From Streptomyces qinglanensis (lineage in GTDB: Bacteria; Actinomycetota; Actinomycetes; Streptomycetales; Streptomycetaceae): a stretch of 64,000 nt of DNA. Positions 40,109 through 48,650 of the stretch are shown here, one piece after another. Within the stretch, counting starts at the first letter, position 1, and each line of letters starts with the position of its first letter. The position numbers and the translations under genes were made by a program. The stretch covers positions 310,001-374,000 of the forward strand of contig NZ_FOGO01000003.1 in NCBI RefSeq assembly GCF_900111245.1, in the 5' to 3' direction. Under the pieces are notes generated by a model. That model had not been told where the DNA came from. It searched no databases and saw nothing but the letters and a program-made list of their open reading frames with translations.

Positions 40109-41023
40109 ATGCGCACGATCTCAGCCCGGCGCAGGACCCTCAGCGCCCTCGGCCCGCTCGCGCTCGTCCTGCCGCTGCTGGCCTGCGGTACCGACGACCG
40201 CGCGGACTCCTCCGAGCCCGCGGCCTCCGCGTCCGCGCGGCAGCAGGCGGCCGCGGCGTTCCGGAAGCTGGAGCGCACATACGACGCCCGGCTCGGCGTG
40301 TACGCCGTGGACACCGGTACCGGCCGGGAGATCTCCTTCCACGCGGGTGAGCGGTTCGCCTACGCCTCGACGCACAAGGCGTTCACCGCCGCCGCGGTCC
40401 TGGACAAGCGCTCGGTGAACGGTCTCGACAAGGTGATCACCTACCGCAAGGAGGACCTGCTCCCTCACTCCCCCGTCACCAGCGAGCACGTCGAGGAGGG
40501 GATGACGTTGCGGGCGCTGTGCGCGGCGGCCCTCCGGCAGAGCGACAACGCCGCGGACAACCTGCTGCTCCGCGAACTGGGCGGGCCCGAGGCGCTGGAC
40601 GCCTTCCTCGAGAAGCTCGGCGACGACGTGACCAACGTGAACCGCTACGAGCCGGAGCTGAACGAGGCGACCCCCGGTGACGACCGGGACACCACCACAC
40701 CGCGGGCCTGGACCGCGGACCTGCGCGCCGTCGCACTCGGTGACGGCCTGAGCAAGAAGGAGCGGGCCCGGCTCGACACCTGGATGCGGAACAGCCCCAC
40801 CGGGAAGACCCTGATCCGGGCGGGGGTCCCGGAGGAGTGGAGGGTCTCCGACAAGAGCGGGGGCGGGCACTACGCCACCCGCTCCGACATCGCCGTCGTC
40901 CGCCCGCCGGGCAGGGCGCCGCTCGTGGTCACCGTGATGTCCAAGCGCACCGAGCAGGACGCCGAGTACGACGACAGGCTGGTGGCCGAGGCGGCCTCGG
41001 TCGTCGCCGACGAGCTGAGCTGA
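40109..41023 (+). CDS. blaL: Class A beta-lactamase (BlaL-like lipoprotein)
   Basis: This is a 304-residue serine beta-lactamase. All catalytic motifs are present: Ser87-Thr-His-Lys90 (STHK), Ser145-Asp-Asn147 (SDN), Glu181-Pro-Glu-Leu-Asn185 (ExELN omega loop) and Lys249-Ser-Gly (KSG, where KTG is more usual). The signal peptide ends in LPLLAC with Cys26, a lipobox, so it may be surface-anchored with later release. It is divergent from blaA/blaB, so expression is likely beta-lactam inducible. The start is ATG 40109, with GGAGG at 40092. A very stable terminator follows. Confidence 0.95.
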   Translation: MRTISARRRTLSALGPLALVLPLLACGTDDRADSSEPAASASARQQAAAAFRKLERTYDARLGVYAVDTGTGREISFHAGERFAYASTHKAFTAAAVLDKRSVNGLDKVITYRKEDLLPHSPVTSEHVEEGMTLRALCAAALRQSDNAADNLLLRELGGPEALDAFLEKLGDDVTNVNRYEPELNEATPGDDRDTTTPRAWTADLRAVALGDGLSKKERARLDTWMRNSPTGKTLIRAGVPEEWRVSDKSGGGHYATRSDIAVVRPPGRAPLVVTVMSKRTEQDAEYDDRLVAEAASVVADELS

Positions 41024-41029
41024 ACGCGG

Positions 41030-41067
41030 CGGGGCCCCGCGGAGGGTCGTCCCTCCGCGGGGCCCCG
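41030..41067. terminator. Terminator between convergent blaL and symporter
   Basis: A perfect 17-bp stem (41030-41046 with 41051-41067) carries a TCGT tetraloop. It begins 7 bp after the blaL stop and 18 bp before the symporter stop. Confidence 0.92.
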
Positions 41068-41084
41068 GACGGCGCCGGTGCGGC

Positions 41085-42569
41085 TCAGCGCTCCTCGGCG
41101 GAAGCCTTGGCGGTCTCCGCAGCGGCGGCCCGCTCGCCCTCCCAGCACTCGATCTCGCCGGGGAGCTCCGGCAGCCGGTCCCGGACGAATGTCGGGTCCA
41201 GGCCCTGGCGGCGCTGGGCGCGGTAGTCGTCCAGCAGCTTCCACGCGATGGCCGACAGCGGCAGGATCGCCACCAGGTTGACCAGCGCCATACTGCCCAT
41301 GAAGACGTCCGCGAGGTTCCAGACCACGTCCACCGAGCCGAGCGCGCCCGCGAACACGGCGCCCAGCACCAGGATGCGGAAGGCCGGCAGCACCCAGCGG
41401 CGGCCCTTGGCGCCCGTCATGAACTGAAGGTTGGACTCGCCGTAGTAGTAGTTGCCGATCAGGGTGGAGAAGGCGAGCAGGAAGACGACCAGCGTCAGCA
41501 CGTGCCCGGCCCAGCCGCCGAGGGAGTCCTCCAGGGCGGACTGCGTCAGGTCCGCACCGCCGCGCTCGGACAGCGAGGGGTTGGTGGTGAGGATGACGAA
41601 GGCGGTCATCGAGCAGATCAGCAGCGTGTCGAAGAAGACCCCGAGGGTCTGCACCAGACCCTGCTTGACGGGGTGCGAGACCTCGGCCGTCGCGGCGGCG
41701 TTGGGCGCCGAGCCCAGGCCGGCCTCGTTGGAGAACATGCCGCGCCGGATGCCCTGCTGGATCGCCGCACCGATCGCGCCGCCGGCGACCTCGCGGAAGC
41801 CGAAGGCACCGCCCACGATGTCCGCGAAGACCCGCGGCACGTCGGAGATGTTGAGGATCACCACCGCGAGGCCCAGCAGCAGGTAGATCACGGCCATCAC
41901 GGGGACGACGAGCTGGGTCACCGTCGCGATGCGCCGGACGCCGCCGAAGATCACCAGGCCCAGCAGCACCATGACGGCGATGCCGGCGCCGGCCGCGGGG
42001 AAGTCGTCGCCGAAGGAGCCCTTGGTGACCGAGGCGATGGTGTTGGACTGCACCGCGTTGAAGACGAAGCTGAAGGTCAGCGTGATGACGACCGCGAAGA
42101 CCACGCCCAGCCAGCGCTTGTTGAGGCCGCGCTGCATGTAGTACGCGGGACCGCCCCGGTAGGTGCCGGACTCGTTGCCGTCCTTGTCCCGGTTGCGCAC
42201 CTTGTACAGCTGCGCCAGAGACGCCTCCACGAACGCGGACGAGGCGCCCAGCAGCGCCATCACCCACATCCAGAAGACGGCGCCGGCCCCGCCGGCGGTG
42301 ATGGCCGCGGCCACGCCCGCGACGTTGCCGGTGCCCACCCGGGCCGCGGCGGAGATGGTGAAGGCCCCGAAGGACGACACCTGCTTGCGGCCGTCCGGCC
42401 CCGGCTGCGCTTTGTCACCGAGCACCCGCACCATCTCGGGCAGCAGCCGGAGCTGCACCCCTCGGGAACGGAGCGTGAAGTACAGCGCGGCACCTACCAC
42501 CAGGGGGATGAGGAGGTAGGTCCAGAAGACGTCGTTGACGTCGAGGATGAGGGAGTTGAGCGAATCCAC
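41085..42569 (-). CDS. Alanine/glycine:cation symporter (AGCS family)
   Basis: This is a 494-residue integral membrane symporter with about 11 helices, coupling uptake of alanine or glycine to Na+ or H+. Family motifs are visible: ARVGTGNVAGVAAAI (about 94-108), GGPAYYMQRGL, FSNEAGLGSAPNAAA (about 272-286) and the C-terminal NLADVFMGSMALVNL. The C-terminal tail after about residue 455 is charged and cytoplasmic. It starts at GTG 42569, with GAGGA upstream. It appears monocistronic; the DNA upstream (42570-42875) contains a TACGCT element near 42645 on the minus strand. Confidence 0.93.
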   Translation of the reverse strand: MDSLNSLILDVNDVFWTYLLIPLVVGAALYFTLRSRGVQLRLLPEMVRVLGDKAQPGPDGRKQVSSFGAFTISAAARVGTGNVAGVAAAITAGGAGAVFWMWVMALLGASSAFVEASLAQLYKVRNRDKDGNESGTYRGGPAYYMQRGLNKRWLGVVFAVVITLTFSFVFNAVQSNTIASVTKGSFGDDFPAAGAGIAVMVLLGLVIFGGVRRIATVTQLVVPVMAVIYLLLGLAVVILNISDVPRVFADIVGGAFGFREVAGGAIGAAIQQGIRRGMFSNEAGLGSAPNAAATAEVSHPVKQGLVQTLGVFFDTLLICSMTAFVILTTNPSLSERGGADLTQSALEDSLGGWAGHVLTLVVFLLAFSTLIGNYYYGESNLQFMTGAKGRRWVLPAFRILVLGAVFAGALGSVDVVWNLADVFMGSMALVNLVAILPLSAIAWKLLDDYRAQRRQGLDPTFVRDRLPELPGEIECWEGERAAAAETAKASAEER

Positions 42570-42875
42570 GCGGCGTCCTCGGGAAGATCACGGCCGGTGC
42601 ACGGGGCGCCGACCGGGGGGACAAGTTCCGGAAAATCTTCCGTAGCGTACTTGTCACCCCGGACGGCCCGCAGCGCTCTTCGGTGTGCCCTGCCTCACAC
42701 CCCGTGCCGGAGGTCTTGCGCGCCCTCCGGCACAGCGGTATTCGAGCATCCGCGAGAGCCAGGTCACGCGGCGGGGTATGCGCTCCGGTGCATGGCGGGT
42801 GCGACGTGCTGCCGCGCGGGTACACACCGTCACGGCGGTGGGGTCACCGCCACGGGCCCGCCCGGCCCCCCGGGG
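42570..42875. other. 306-bp intergenic region between symporter and helR
   Basis: No gene is supported. It holds the probable symporter promoter (an AT-richer stretch at 42630-42655) and a GC-rich repeat, GGGCCCG at about 42854 facing CGGGCCC at about 42881, that overlaps the helR stop and may terminate it. Confidence 0.4.
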
Positions 42876-45152
42876 TCAGGCCGGGCCCGCTGCTTCCTCG
42901 CCGGCCAGCACCTCGGCCAGCGGCGCGGGCAGGGGTGCCGCGTGCAGCAGTCCGAGGCTCTGCGTGGCCCGGGTCAGCGCGACATACAGGTCACTGGTGC
43001 CGAACTCGCCGGGCTCGACGACCAGGACCCGGTCGAACTCCAGGCCCTTGGCCTGCCGGGGGCCGAGGAGCACCAGATGCCGGGTGAGGTCCGGCTCACC
43101 GCCCGCGACGACCCCGGGCAGCCGGGCCGCGAGCGCCTCGTGCAGGCGGCGTGGGGCGATCACCGCGAGGCGCCCCTCCTCGGGGATCCGCGCTGCCGCC
43201 GAAGCGGCGACCGCAGCGGGCAGCTCCCCCACCGGCACCTGCCGGGCCCAGGGGCGGGTGCCCGTGGAGCGGACGGAGGACGGCGGCGCGAATCCGGGGT
43301 GCCGGGCGCGTACGACGGCAGCCGCGAGTTCCATGATCTCGGCCGGGGTGCGGTAGTTGACTCCGAGCCGGGTGTGCTCCCAGCGGTCCCCGAGGTAGGG
43401 GCGGAGGATCCCGTCCCAGGAGCCGACACCGGCCTCCTCCCCGGTCTGCACCGGGTCGCCGACCAGGGTCATGGAGCGGGTCGGGCAGCGGCGCATCAGC
43501 AGCCGCCAGGCCATCGGGGAGAGCTCCTGTGCCTCGTCCACGACGATGTGCCCGAAGGCCCAGGTACGGTCGGCGGCGGCGCGCTCCGCGGCGGTGCGGT
43601 GGTCGGCCTCCTCGTGGCGCTCGGCCATCCGCTCGGCGTCGATGACGTCGTGCGCGCCGAGGATCTCCGACTCGGCGTCCTCGAACTCGTACGACTCCGA
43701 GCCGCGGGCGACCTCCAGCACTCCCTCCGCGTAGGCGATGCGCTCCTGGCGTCCGGCCTCGGCCGCCGCCCGCTGTGCGCTGTCGTCCACACCCAGCAGC
43801 TCGGCGGCCTCGTCGAGCAGCGGCACATCCGCGGCGGTCCAGTCCGCCGGCTCGGTGGCCGGGCGGCGGATCGCCTCGGCGTCGCGCTCGTCCAGGTACA
43901 CGGGGTCGGCCAGATAGTCGGCGACGAACTCCTCGGGGGTGAGCTCGGGCCACAGGTCCGCGATCGCCGCGTGCACGTCCGGGTTGGCGGCGATCGCCTT
44001 GCCGAGCTGCGCGACGTCGTCGGCGCCCAGCAGGTTGGGGCCGCCGTAGGGGTCGGTGCCGATCCGTTCGACCAGTTGCGCGGTGAGCGCGTCCAGCACC
44101 CGGAAGGCGAAGTGCGGGCGGGCCAGGTTGTGCTGCAGCCCAGCGGCGCGGGCGGCCTCCCGGGCCTCGTCGGCCAGGTGCCAGTCGATGACCAGGTCGC
44201 CGTCGTCGTGCGGCACGACGAGGGGCTCGCCCGGTTCGGGCACCTGCTGGCGGTCGCGGACGGCGCGCCGCAGGGCCTCCGCCATCTCCTCGCGGCCCTT
44301 GACCACGGCAGCGCGGGGGGTGTCGGTGCCCTGCGCGGTCAGGCCGGGGTACAACTCGCCGAGGGTGGACAGCAGTACGCCGGTCTCGCCGAGTGAGGGC
44401 AGCACCTCGCCGATGTAGGCGAGGAACGCCGGGTTGGGGCCGACGATCAGCACGGCCCGCCTGGCGAGCGACTCGCGGTGCTCGTAGAGCAGGAACGCGG
44501 CCCGGTGCAGCGCGACGGCGGTCTTGCCGGTGCCGGGGCCGCCCTCGACGACGAGCACACCGCGGTGCGGTGCCCGGATGATGCGGTCCTGCTCGGCCTG
44601 GATGGTGCGCACGATGTCGTTCATCCGGCCGGTGCGGGCCGCGTCGAGCGAGGCGAGCAGGACGGCGTCGCCGGTGGGGTCCTCGTGCCCGGTGCGCTCC
44701 TCGTCCCCGAGATCGAGCAGTTCGTCGTGGATCTCGGTGACGGTGCGGCCCCGGGTGGTGAGGTGCCGCCGTCTGCGCAGACCCATGGTGGTGTGGCCGG
44801 TGGCCAGATAGAAGGGACGGGCCACCGGGGCGCGCCAGTCGATGAGGACCGGTGTGCGTTCGGTGTCGTCCTCGCGGATTCCGATGCGGCCGATGTGGTA
44901 CGACGCTCCGTCGGTGCGGTCGATCCGCCCGAAGCACAGGGAGCCGTCCACGGCATTCAGCGCGGCCAGCAGCCCGGAGCGCTCCGCGACCCGCACATCC
45001 CGCTCGACGCGCGCCTGCTGGGTGCTGCCCTCCGGCTGCTGCGCCTCCCGGACGGCCGAGGCGGTCCGCCCGCGCAGTGCGTCGACCCGCGTGTAGAGGC
45101 GGTCGAGGTACTCCTGCTCGTGCTGCAGTTCCGCACTTCCCCGGTTTGACAA
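42876..45152 (-). CDS. helR: HelR/HelD-type UvrD-like helicase, RNA polymerase-associated
   Basis: This 758-residue SF1 (UvrD-like) ATPase is related to HelD/HelR. Such proteins bind RNA polymerase and release stalled or inhibited complexes; HelR of Streptomyces gives tolerance to rifamycins. Visible are an N-terminal coiled arm (ELQHEQEYLDRLYTRVDALR), Walker A GGPGTGKT (about 204-211), a DEAQELSP Walker B, VGDPVQTG, GVNYRTPAEI and the C-terminal VALTRATQSLGLLH. The start is taken as TTG 45152, with GGGAG five nt upstream; a GTG at 45221 would add 23 residues through a hairpin region without a ribosome site. Which HelD subclass it belongs to should be confirmed. Confidence 0.87.
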   Translation of the reverse strand: MSNRGSAELQHEQEYLDRLYTRVDALRGRTASAVREAQQPEGSTQQARVERDVRVAERSGLLAALNAVDGSLCFGRIDRTDGASYHIGRIGIREDDTERTPVLIDWRAPVARPFYLATGHTTMGLRRRRHLTTRGRTVTEIHDELLDLGDEERTGHEDPTGDAVLLASLDAARTGRMNDIVRTIQAEQDRIIRAPHRGVLVVEGGPGTGKTAVALHRAAFLLYEHRESLARRAVLIVGPNPAFLAYIGEVLPSLGETGVLLSTLGELYPGLTAQGTDTPRAAVVKGREEMAEALRRAVRDRQQVPEPGEPLVVPHDDGDLVIDWHLADEAREAARAAGLQHNLARPHFAFRVLDALTAQLVERIGTDPYGGPNLLGADDVAQLGKAIAANPDVHAAIADLWPELTPEEFVADYLADPVYLDERDAEAIRRPATEPADWTAADVPLLDEAAELLGVDDSAQRAAAEAGRQERIAYAEGVLEVARGSESYEFEDAESEILGAHDVIDAERMAERHEEADHRTAAERAAADRTWAFGHIVVDEAQELSPMAWRLLMRRCPTRSMTLVGDPVQTGEEAGVGSWDGILRPYLGDRWEHTRLGVNYRTPAEIMELAAAVVRARHPGFAPPSSVRSTGTRPWARQVPVGELPAAVAASAAARIPEEGRLAVIAPRRLHEALAARLPGVVAGGEPDLTRHLVLLGPRQAKGLEFDRVLVVEPGEFGTSDLYVALTRATQSLGLLHAAPLPAPLAEVLAGEEAAGPA

Positions 45153-45230
45153 AACGGCTCCCTGCCCGGTAATCTCATTCTTGGTCGACAGCCCTCTACG
45201 GAGGGCTTTTTCTGTGTGCACACACAGAAA
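45146..45230 (+). promoter_or_regulatory. Antisense promoter plus intrinsic terminator over the helR start
   Basis: On the plus strand TTGACA (45146-45151) and TAATCT (45170-45175), 18 bp apart, form a near-consensus promoter whose -35 overlaps the helR start codon. About 8 bp after the expected start site comes an intrinsic terminator, AGCCCTC-TACG-GAGGGCT with a T-run (45190-45211). Next is the inverted repeat TTTCTGTGTG-CA-CACACAGAAA (45209-45230). On the helR strand the same DNA is the leader. TTGCGG (-35) and TAGGCT (-10), near 45236-45265, are a possible helR promoter. Confidence 0.6.
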
Positions 45231-45389
45231 TCCGGAGCCTAGCCAAGAAGTTCCCCGGCCCGCAACGCGAGTACCGGGGATGTGCGGTCACCGCGCACCC
45301 GATGGGATGGCGCCGAGTGGTCGGTCCGGACCCCGGCGCCGGGGGCGCCCTCATCCGGGGAGGCGCCCCGTTCCGGCGCCGCGGTGCGT

Positions 45390-46268
45390 TCAGGGACGGC
45401 GGGCGAAGACGTGCCGTACCTTCTCCGCCGCCGGCGGGGCGGGGTCCAGCGGGCGGCCGTGCAGGCGTGCGGACTCGTGCGCCGAGCGGCTCTCGTACTC
45501 CCAGCCGAGCGCGGAGAGTTGCTCCGCCAGACCGCGCCGCTCCCCGTCGGGCAGCAACGCGGGCAGGTCGATGCCCAGTTCGGAGCCGCCGTCGCGCAGC
45601 AGCGAGTCGCTCAACTCGGTGCCCACATCGAGGATGTACTCGACGGCGACGCGACTGCCGGCAGCCGAGAGCCGGTCGATCTCCGTGAACAGCCGCTCCT
45701 CGGCGTCGGGCGGCAGATACGGCAGCAGCCCTTCGGCCAGCCACACGGTGGGCCGGGACGCCTGGAATCCCGCACTGTCCAGTGCGGTGGCCCAGTCCTC
45801 GCGCAGGTCCACCGGCACCGGGGTGTGCCGGCAGTCCGGCCGCGCGCCCTCCTGCGCCAGCACGGTCTGCTTGAAGTCGAGCACCAGCGGCTGGTCGAGT
45901 TCGAAGGAACGGGTGCCTTCGGGCCACTCCAGCCGGTAGGGCCGGGTGTCGAGGCCGGAGGCGAGAAGGACGACCTGGTGCACGCCCTCGCGCGCGGCCC
46001 CGAGGAGGAAGTCGTCGAAGACCCGGGAGCGCACGCCCAGATACGCGTTCATCAGCGCCCACTGCTCCTCCGGCCCCGACCGCTCCCGCAGTTCCTCGGG
46101 CGTGAGCGGAAACGGCACCGTGGAGGGCGCGGCCCGCACGAAGGCGGCCGCGTACGGATCGTCGATCAGCGCGTCGGGGCGGGCGGTCTCGACCGCTCGC
46201 CCGGCCGCGACCGCCAGGGCCGTCACGCCCACGCCGGAGACGATGTCCCACTGCTGATCCGCCGTCAC
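45390..46268 (-). CDS. SAM-dependent methyltransferase, LCMT/TcmP family
   Basis: This 292-residue methyltransferase is of the leucine carboxyl methyltransferase-like group (PF04072), frequent in actinobacteria. Seen are VSGVGVTALAVAAGRAVE (about 9-26), the SAM-binding motif VVLLASGLDTRPYRL (about 94-108), ELDQPLVLDFK and WLAEGLLPYL. The group O-methylates carboxyl or phenolic groups; its physiological substrates in Streptomyces are mostly unknown. The GTG at 46268 has AGGAGG at a good distance. The upstream region contains the perfect inverted repeat GCCTGT-TCAC-ACAGGC. Confidence 0.88.
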   Translation of the reverse strand: MTADQQWDIVSGVGVTALAVAAGRAVETARPDALIDDPYAAAFVRAAPSTVPFPLTPEELRERSGPEEQWALMNAYLGVRSRVFDDFLLGAAREGVHQVVLLASGLDTRPYRLEWPEGTRSFELDQPLVLDFKQTVLAQEGARPDCRHTPVPVDLREDWATALDSAGFQASRPTVWLAEGLLPYLPPDAEERLFTEIDRLSAAGSRVAVEYILDVGTELSDSLLRDGGSELGIDLPALLPDGERRGLAEQLSALGWEYESRSAHESARLHGRPLDPAPPAAEKVRHVFARRP

Positions 46269-46306
46269 GGAGGTACCTCCTACGCACCAAGAGAGCTTTC
46301 CGGCCT

Positions 46307-46322
46307 GCCTGTTCACACAGGC
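46307..46322. promoter_or_regulatory. Small inverted repeat upstream of methyltransferase
   Basis: GCCTGT (46307-46312) and ACAGGC (46317-46322) are perfect arms around TCAC, 39 bp before the start codon. It could be an operator or a leader hairpin. Confidence 0.4.
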
Positions 46323-46464
46323 GCATCGGTGTGCACCTGCGCGTGACGCTACAAGGTGGTAGCCGCAGGCAACCAGTGTGTGACGGTCATCACGCCTCTT
46401 CTCGGCCATCGTGGTGCCCGCTGCCCCGCGGCTCCTCGGCACAGCCACGGGGTGCTGCAGCGGC

Positions 46465-46508
46465 GGCTCCGGCCGGGGCCGCAAGAGGGCTGCAGCGGGG
46501 CCGGAGCC
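46465..46508. terminator. Hairpin after GNAT gene
   Basis: GGCTCCGGCC (46465-46474) pairs with GGCCGGAGCC (46499-46508), directly following the stop of the minus-strand GNAT gene at 46513. Confidence 0.6.
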
Positions 46509-46512
46509 GGGG

Positions 46513-47091
46513 CTAGAGCGCGGAGAGATGCATCAGGATCTCGTCCCGGTCGTCACCGTCGGCGAGCCGGAGGGCACCGGGCCAGCGGCCGATCTCCCGC
46601 CACCCGAGGCGCCCGTAGAAGTCCTCCAGGCCGACCCCGGCACGGGCGGCGAGTCGGAGCTGCTCCAGCCCCATCTCGTCGCGGGCGACCCGGCGCGCCT
46701 CCTGGACCAGCGCCGCGCCGTAGCCCTGCCCCTGCACCTTCGGATGGGTCTGCACATGGTGCAGCGTCCCCCAGTGCGCGATCAGTTCGAACAGATCGCG
46801 TCGCAGGTTGAGCCATCCCACCGGTTCGCCGTCCTGGACGACGGTCAGCAGCCGGCAACTGCGCGGAGCCAACGCGTCGATGATCCGCTCCAGCGCGGGC
46901 ACGGTGTCGGAGCGGTCGACCGGCGGGTAGGGGAAGCCCGCGGCTCCCCCGGCGTTGCTGACGTCCGTCCAGCACGCGGCGAGCGCTTCGCGCAGCACCG
47001 GACCGACCTGCTCCGGGGCGGTGAACTGCTCGAAGACCGGGGTACCGCGGGCGGGGCTCCGTGGCACAGGGGGTGTCGGCTCCTCACGCAC
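46513..47091 (-). CDS. GNAT-family N-acetyltransferase
   Basis: This 192-residue GNAT acetyltransferase has the acetyl-CoA site H-P-K-V-Q-G-Q-G-Y-G-A-A-L (about residues 125-137) and the following helix VQEARRVARDEMGLEQLRL. The acceptor is unknown. It starts at GTG 47091, eight bases inside the end of the preceding CDF transporter gene, so the two are translationally coupled. Cotranscription with a metal exporter does not by itself reveal the substrate. Confidence 0.87.
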   Translation of the reverse strand: MREEPTPPVPRSPARGTPVFEQFTAPEQVGPVLREALAACWTDVSNAGGAAGFPYPPVDRSDTVPALERIIDALAPRSCRLLTVVQDGEPVGWLNLRRDLFELIAHWGTLHHVQTHPKVQGQGYGAALVQEARRVARDEMGLEQLRLAARAGVGLEDFYGRLGWREIGRWPGALRLADGDDRDEILMHLSAL

Positions 47092-48280
47092 GTGCGGATT
47101 CCTTCCCCGCCGGGGTCCGGCGGTGGGTGTGGTGGGCGAGTTCGGCGTGCGGGTCGGCGCCGAGCGGGGTGTGGTCGATGTGCACCGTGGCGGCCGTGAG
47201 CCGGGGCACCGCGTGGATCAGGGCATGCTCGGCCTGCACCGCCAGGCGGTGCGCTCCCACGATCGTCAGGTGCGCGTCGACGACGATATCGGCCTCGGCG
47301 CGCAGCACATGGCCGATCCAGCGCATCCGCACCTGACCGACGCCGCGGACCCCGGACACCGCGCGCAGCGCCGCCTCGGCGGCGGCGACGTGCGCGGGGT
47401 CGACGGAGTCCATCAGCCGCCGGTAGACCTCGCGGGCCGCGTCCCGCAGCACGACCAGGATGCCGACCGTGATCAGCAGACCGACGACCGGATCGGCCGA
47501 CTGCCACCCGGCGGCGGCGCCCCCCGCGCCCAGCAGCACGGCCAGGGAGGTGAGGCCGTCGGCGCGGGCGTGCAGACCGTCCGCGACCAGTGCGGCCGAG
47601 CCGATCCGGCGTCCGGTGCGGATGCGGTAGCGGGCGACCCACTCGTTTCCGGCGCAGCCCACCAGCGCCGCCGCGGCGACCGCCCACAAATGGCTGACCT
47701 CGCGGGGGTGGAGCAGCCGGTCCACCGCCGTCCACGCCGCCAGCACGGCCGACGCCGCGATCGTGAGGACGATGGCGATGCCCGCGAGGTCCTCGGCCCG
47801 TCCGTAGCCGTAGGTGTAGCGCCGGTTCGCCGCCCGCCGCCCGAGGACGAAGGCGACACCGAGCGGCACCGCGGTCAGCGCGTCGGCGGCGTTGTGGAGT
47901 GTGTCGCCCAGCAGCGCCACCGATCCGGACAGAGCCACGATCACCGCCTGGGCGACGGCGGTCGCTCCGAGGACGGCGAGCGAGATCCACAGGGCGCGCA
48001 TCCCTTCCCGGGAGGTCTCCAGCGCCGCGTCCACCTTGTCCGCCGCCTCGTGGCTGTGCGGGGTGAGCAGGTGGGTCCAGCGGTGCCGCCACCGGACCGC
48101 ACGGGAGGCGGCCGGTGCGTGCCGGTCTCCGGCGCCGGGTCCGGGGTGGTCCCCTCGGTCGCGCCGACGGGAGCCGTGCCCGTGATGGTGGTGGTCGTCG
48201 GGTCCGTGCCCGTGGTGATGTCCGCCGGATCCGTGTCCGTGGTGGTGATCGTGCGCGCGGTCGTGCTCTCGCCCCTCCAT
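47084..48280 (-). CDS. Cation diffusion facilitator (zinc-type) with His-rich N-terminus
   Basis: This 398-residue CDF exporter uses the proton gradient to remove Zn2+ or similar ions. The first 45 residues contain about 16 histidines (HDHHHGHG, GHHHGHG, DHHHHGHG), a likely metal buffer. Six helices follow, with the site-A motifs HNAADAL (second helix) and H-x-x-x-D as DGLHARADGL (fifth helix), then a cytoplasmic ferredoxin-like domain. The start is ATG 48280; GTG 48289 is also possible. It overlaps the GNAT gene. Confidence 0.92.
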   Translation of the reverse strand: MEGREHDRAHDHHHGHGSGGHHHGHGPDDHHHHGHGSRRRDRGDHPGPGAGDRHAPAASRAVRWRHRWTHLLTPHSHEAADKVDAALETSREGMRALWISLAVLGATAVAQAVIVALSGSVALLGDTLHNAADALTAVPLGVAFVLGRRAANRRYTYGYGRAEDLAGIAIVLTIAASAVLAAWTAVDRLLHPREVSHLWAVAAAALVGCAGNEWVARYRIRTGRRIGSAALVADGLHARADGLTSLAVLLGAGGAAAGWQSADPVVGLLITVGILVVLRDAAREVYRRLMDSVDPAHVAAAEAALRAVSGVRGVGQVRMRWIGHVLRAEADIVVDAHLTIVGAHRLAVQAEHALIHAVPRLTAATVHIDHTPLGADPHAELAHHTHRRTPAGKESARA

Positions 48281-48650
48281 GAGGGCCACCGTGGCACACG
48301 GAACCGATTGCGGCTATTGCCGTCCTACCGCCCCCGACCAGGTGCGACCGCCGCGCAATTGACCACAGGGAGCAGGTGCGGAGGGGGGACGGGCTCCGGC
48401 CGGTGCGCGTGGCCTCGACCGGGCGGCGGCGGACGTCGCCGATCATTGTCGAAGACGAAGACGAAGACGAAGACGGAGACGGAGACGCGGCCGGCGCCGG
48501 TGGCCCTGCCGCGGCCGAGCCCGACCCGGCCCGGTGTTTCTGCCGCGGCCGAGCCCGGCCGGTGCCACCGGGAACATCGGCGCCCCCGGGGGGACGGGCA
48601 CCCGACGGAGACGCCTGTCCACCGGCCCCGTCCCCGAAGAGACGCCGAGG
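48281..48650. other. Intergenic region with low-complexity sequence
   Basis: No gene is supported between the CDF transporter start and the octamer array. Open frames here are Arg/Pro-rich and lack ribosome sites. It carries the CDF promoter region and the hexamer repeat at 48451. Confidence 0.4.
48451..48486 (+). repeat. Hexanucleotide tandem repeat (GRAGAC, six units)
   Basis: Four GAAGAC units are followed by two GGAGAC units without interruption. It is purine-rich on the plus strand and lies in an intergenic region. Confidence 0.85.

Noticed and set aside
45153..45221. Longer helR start at GTG 45221 (781 codons)
   Set aside because: The extra 23 codons pass through two hairpins and have no ribosome site, whereas TTG 45152 has GGGAG at the right distance.
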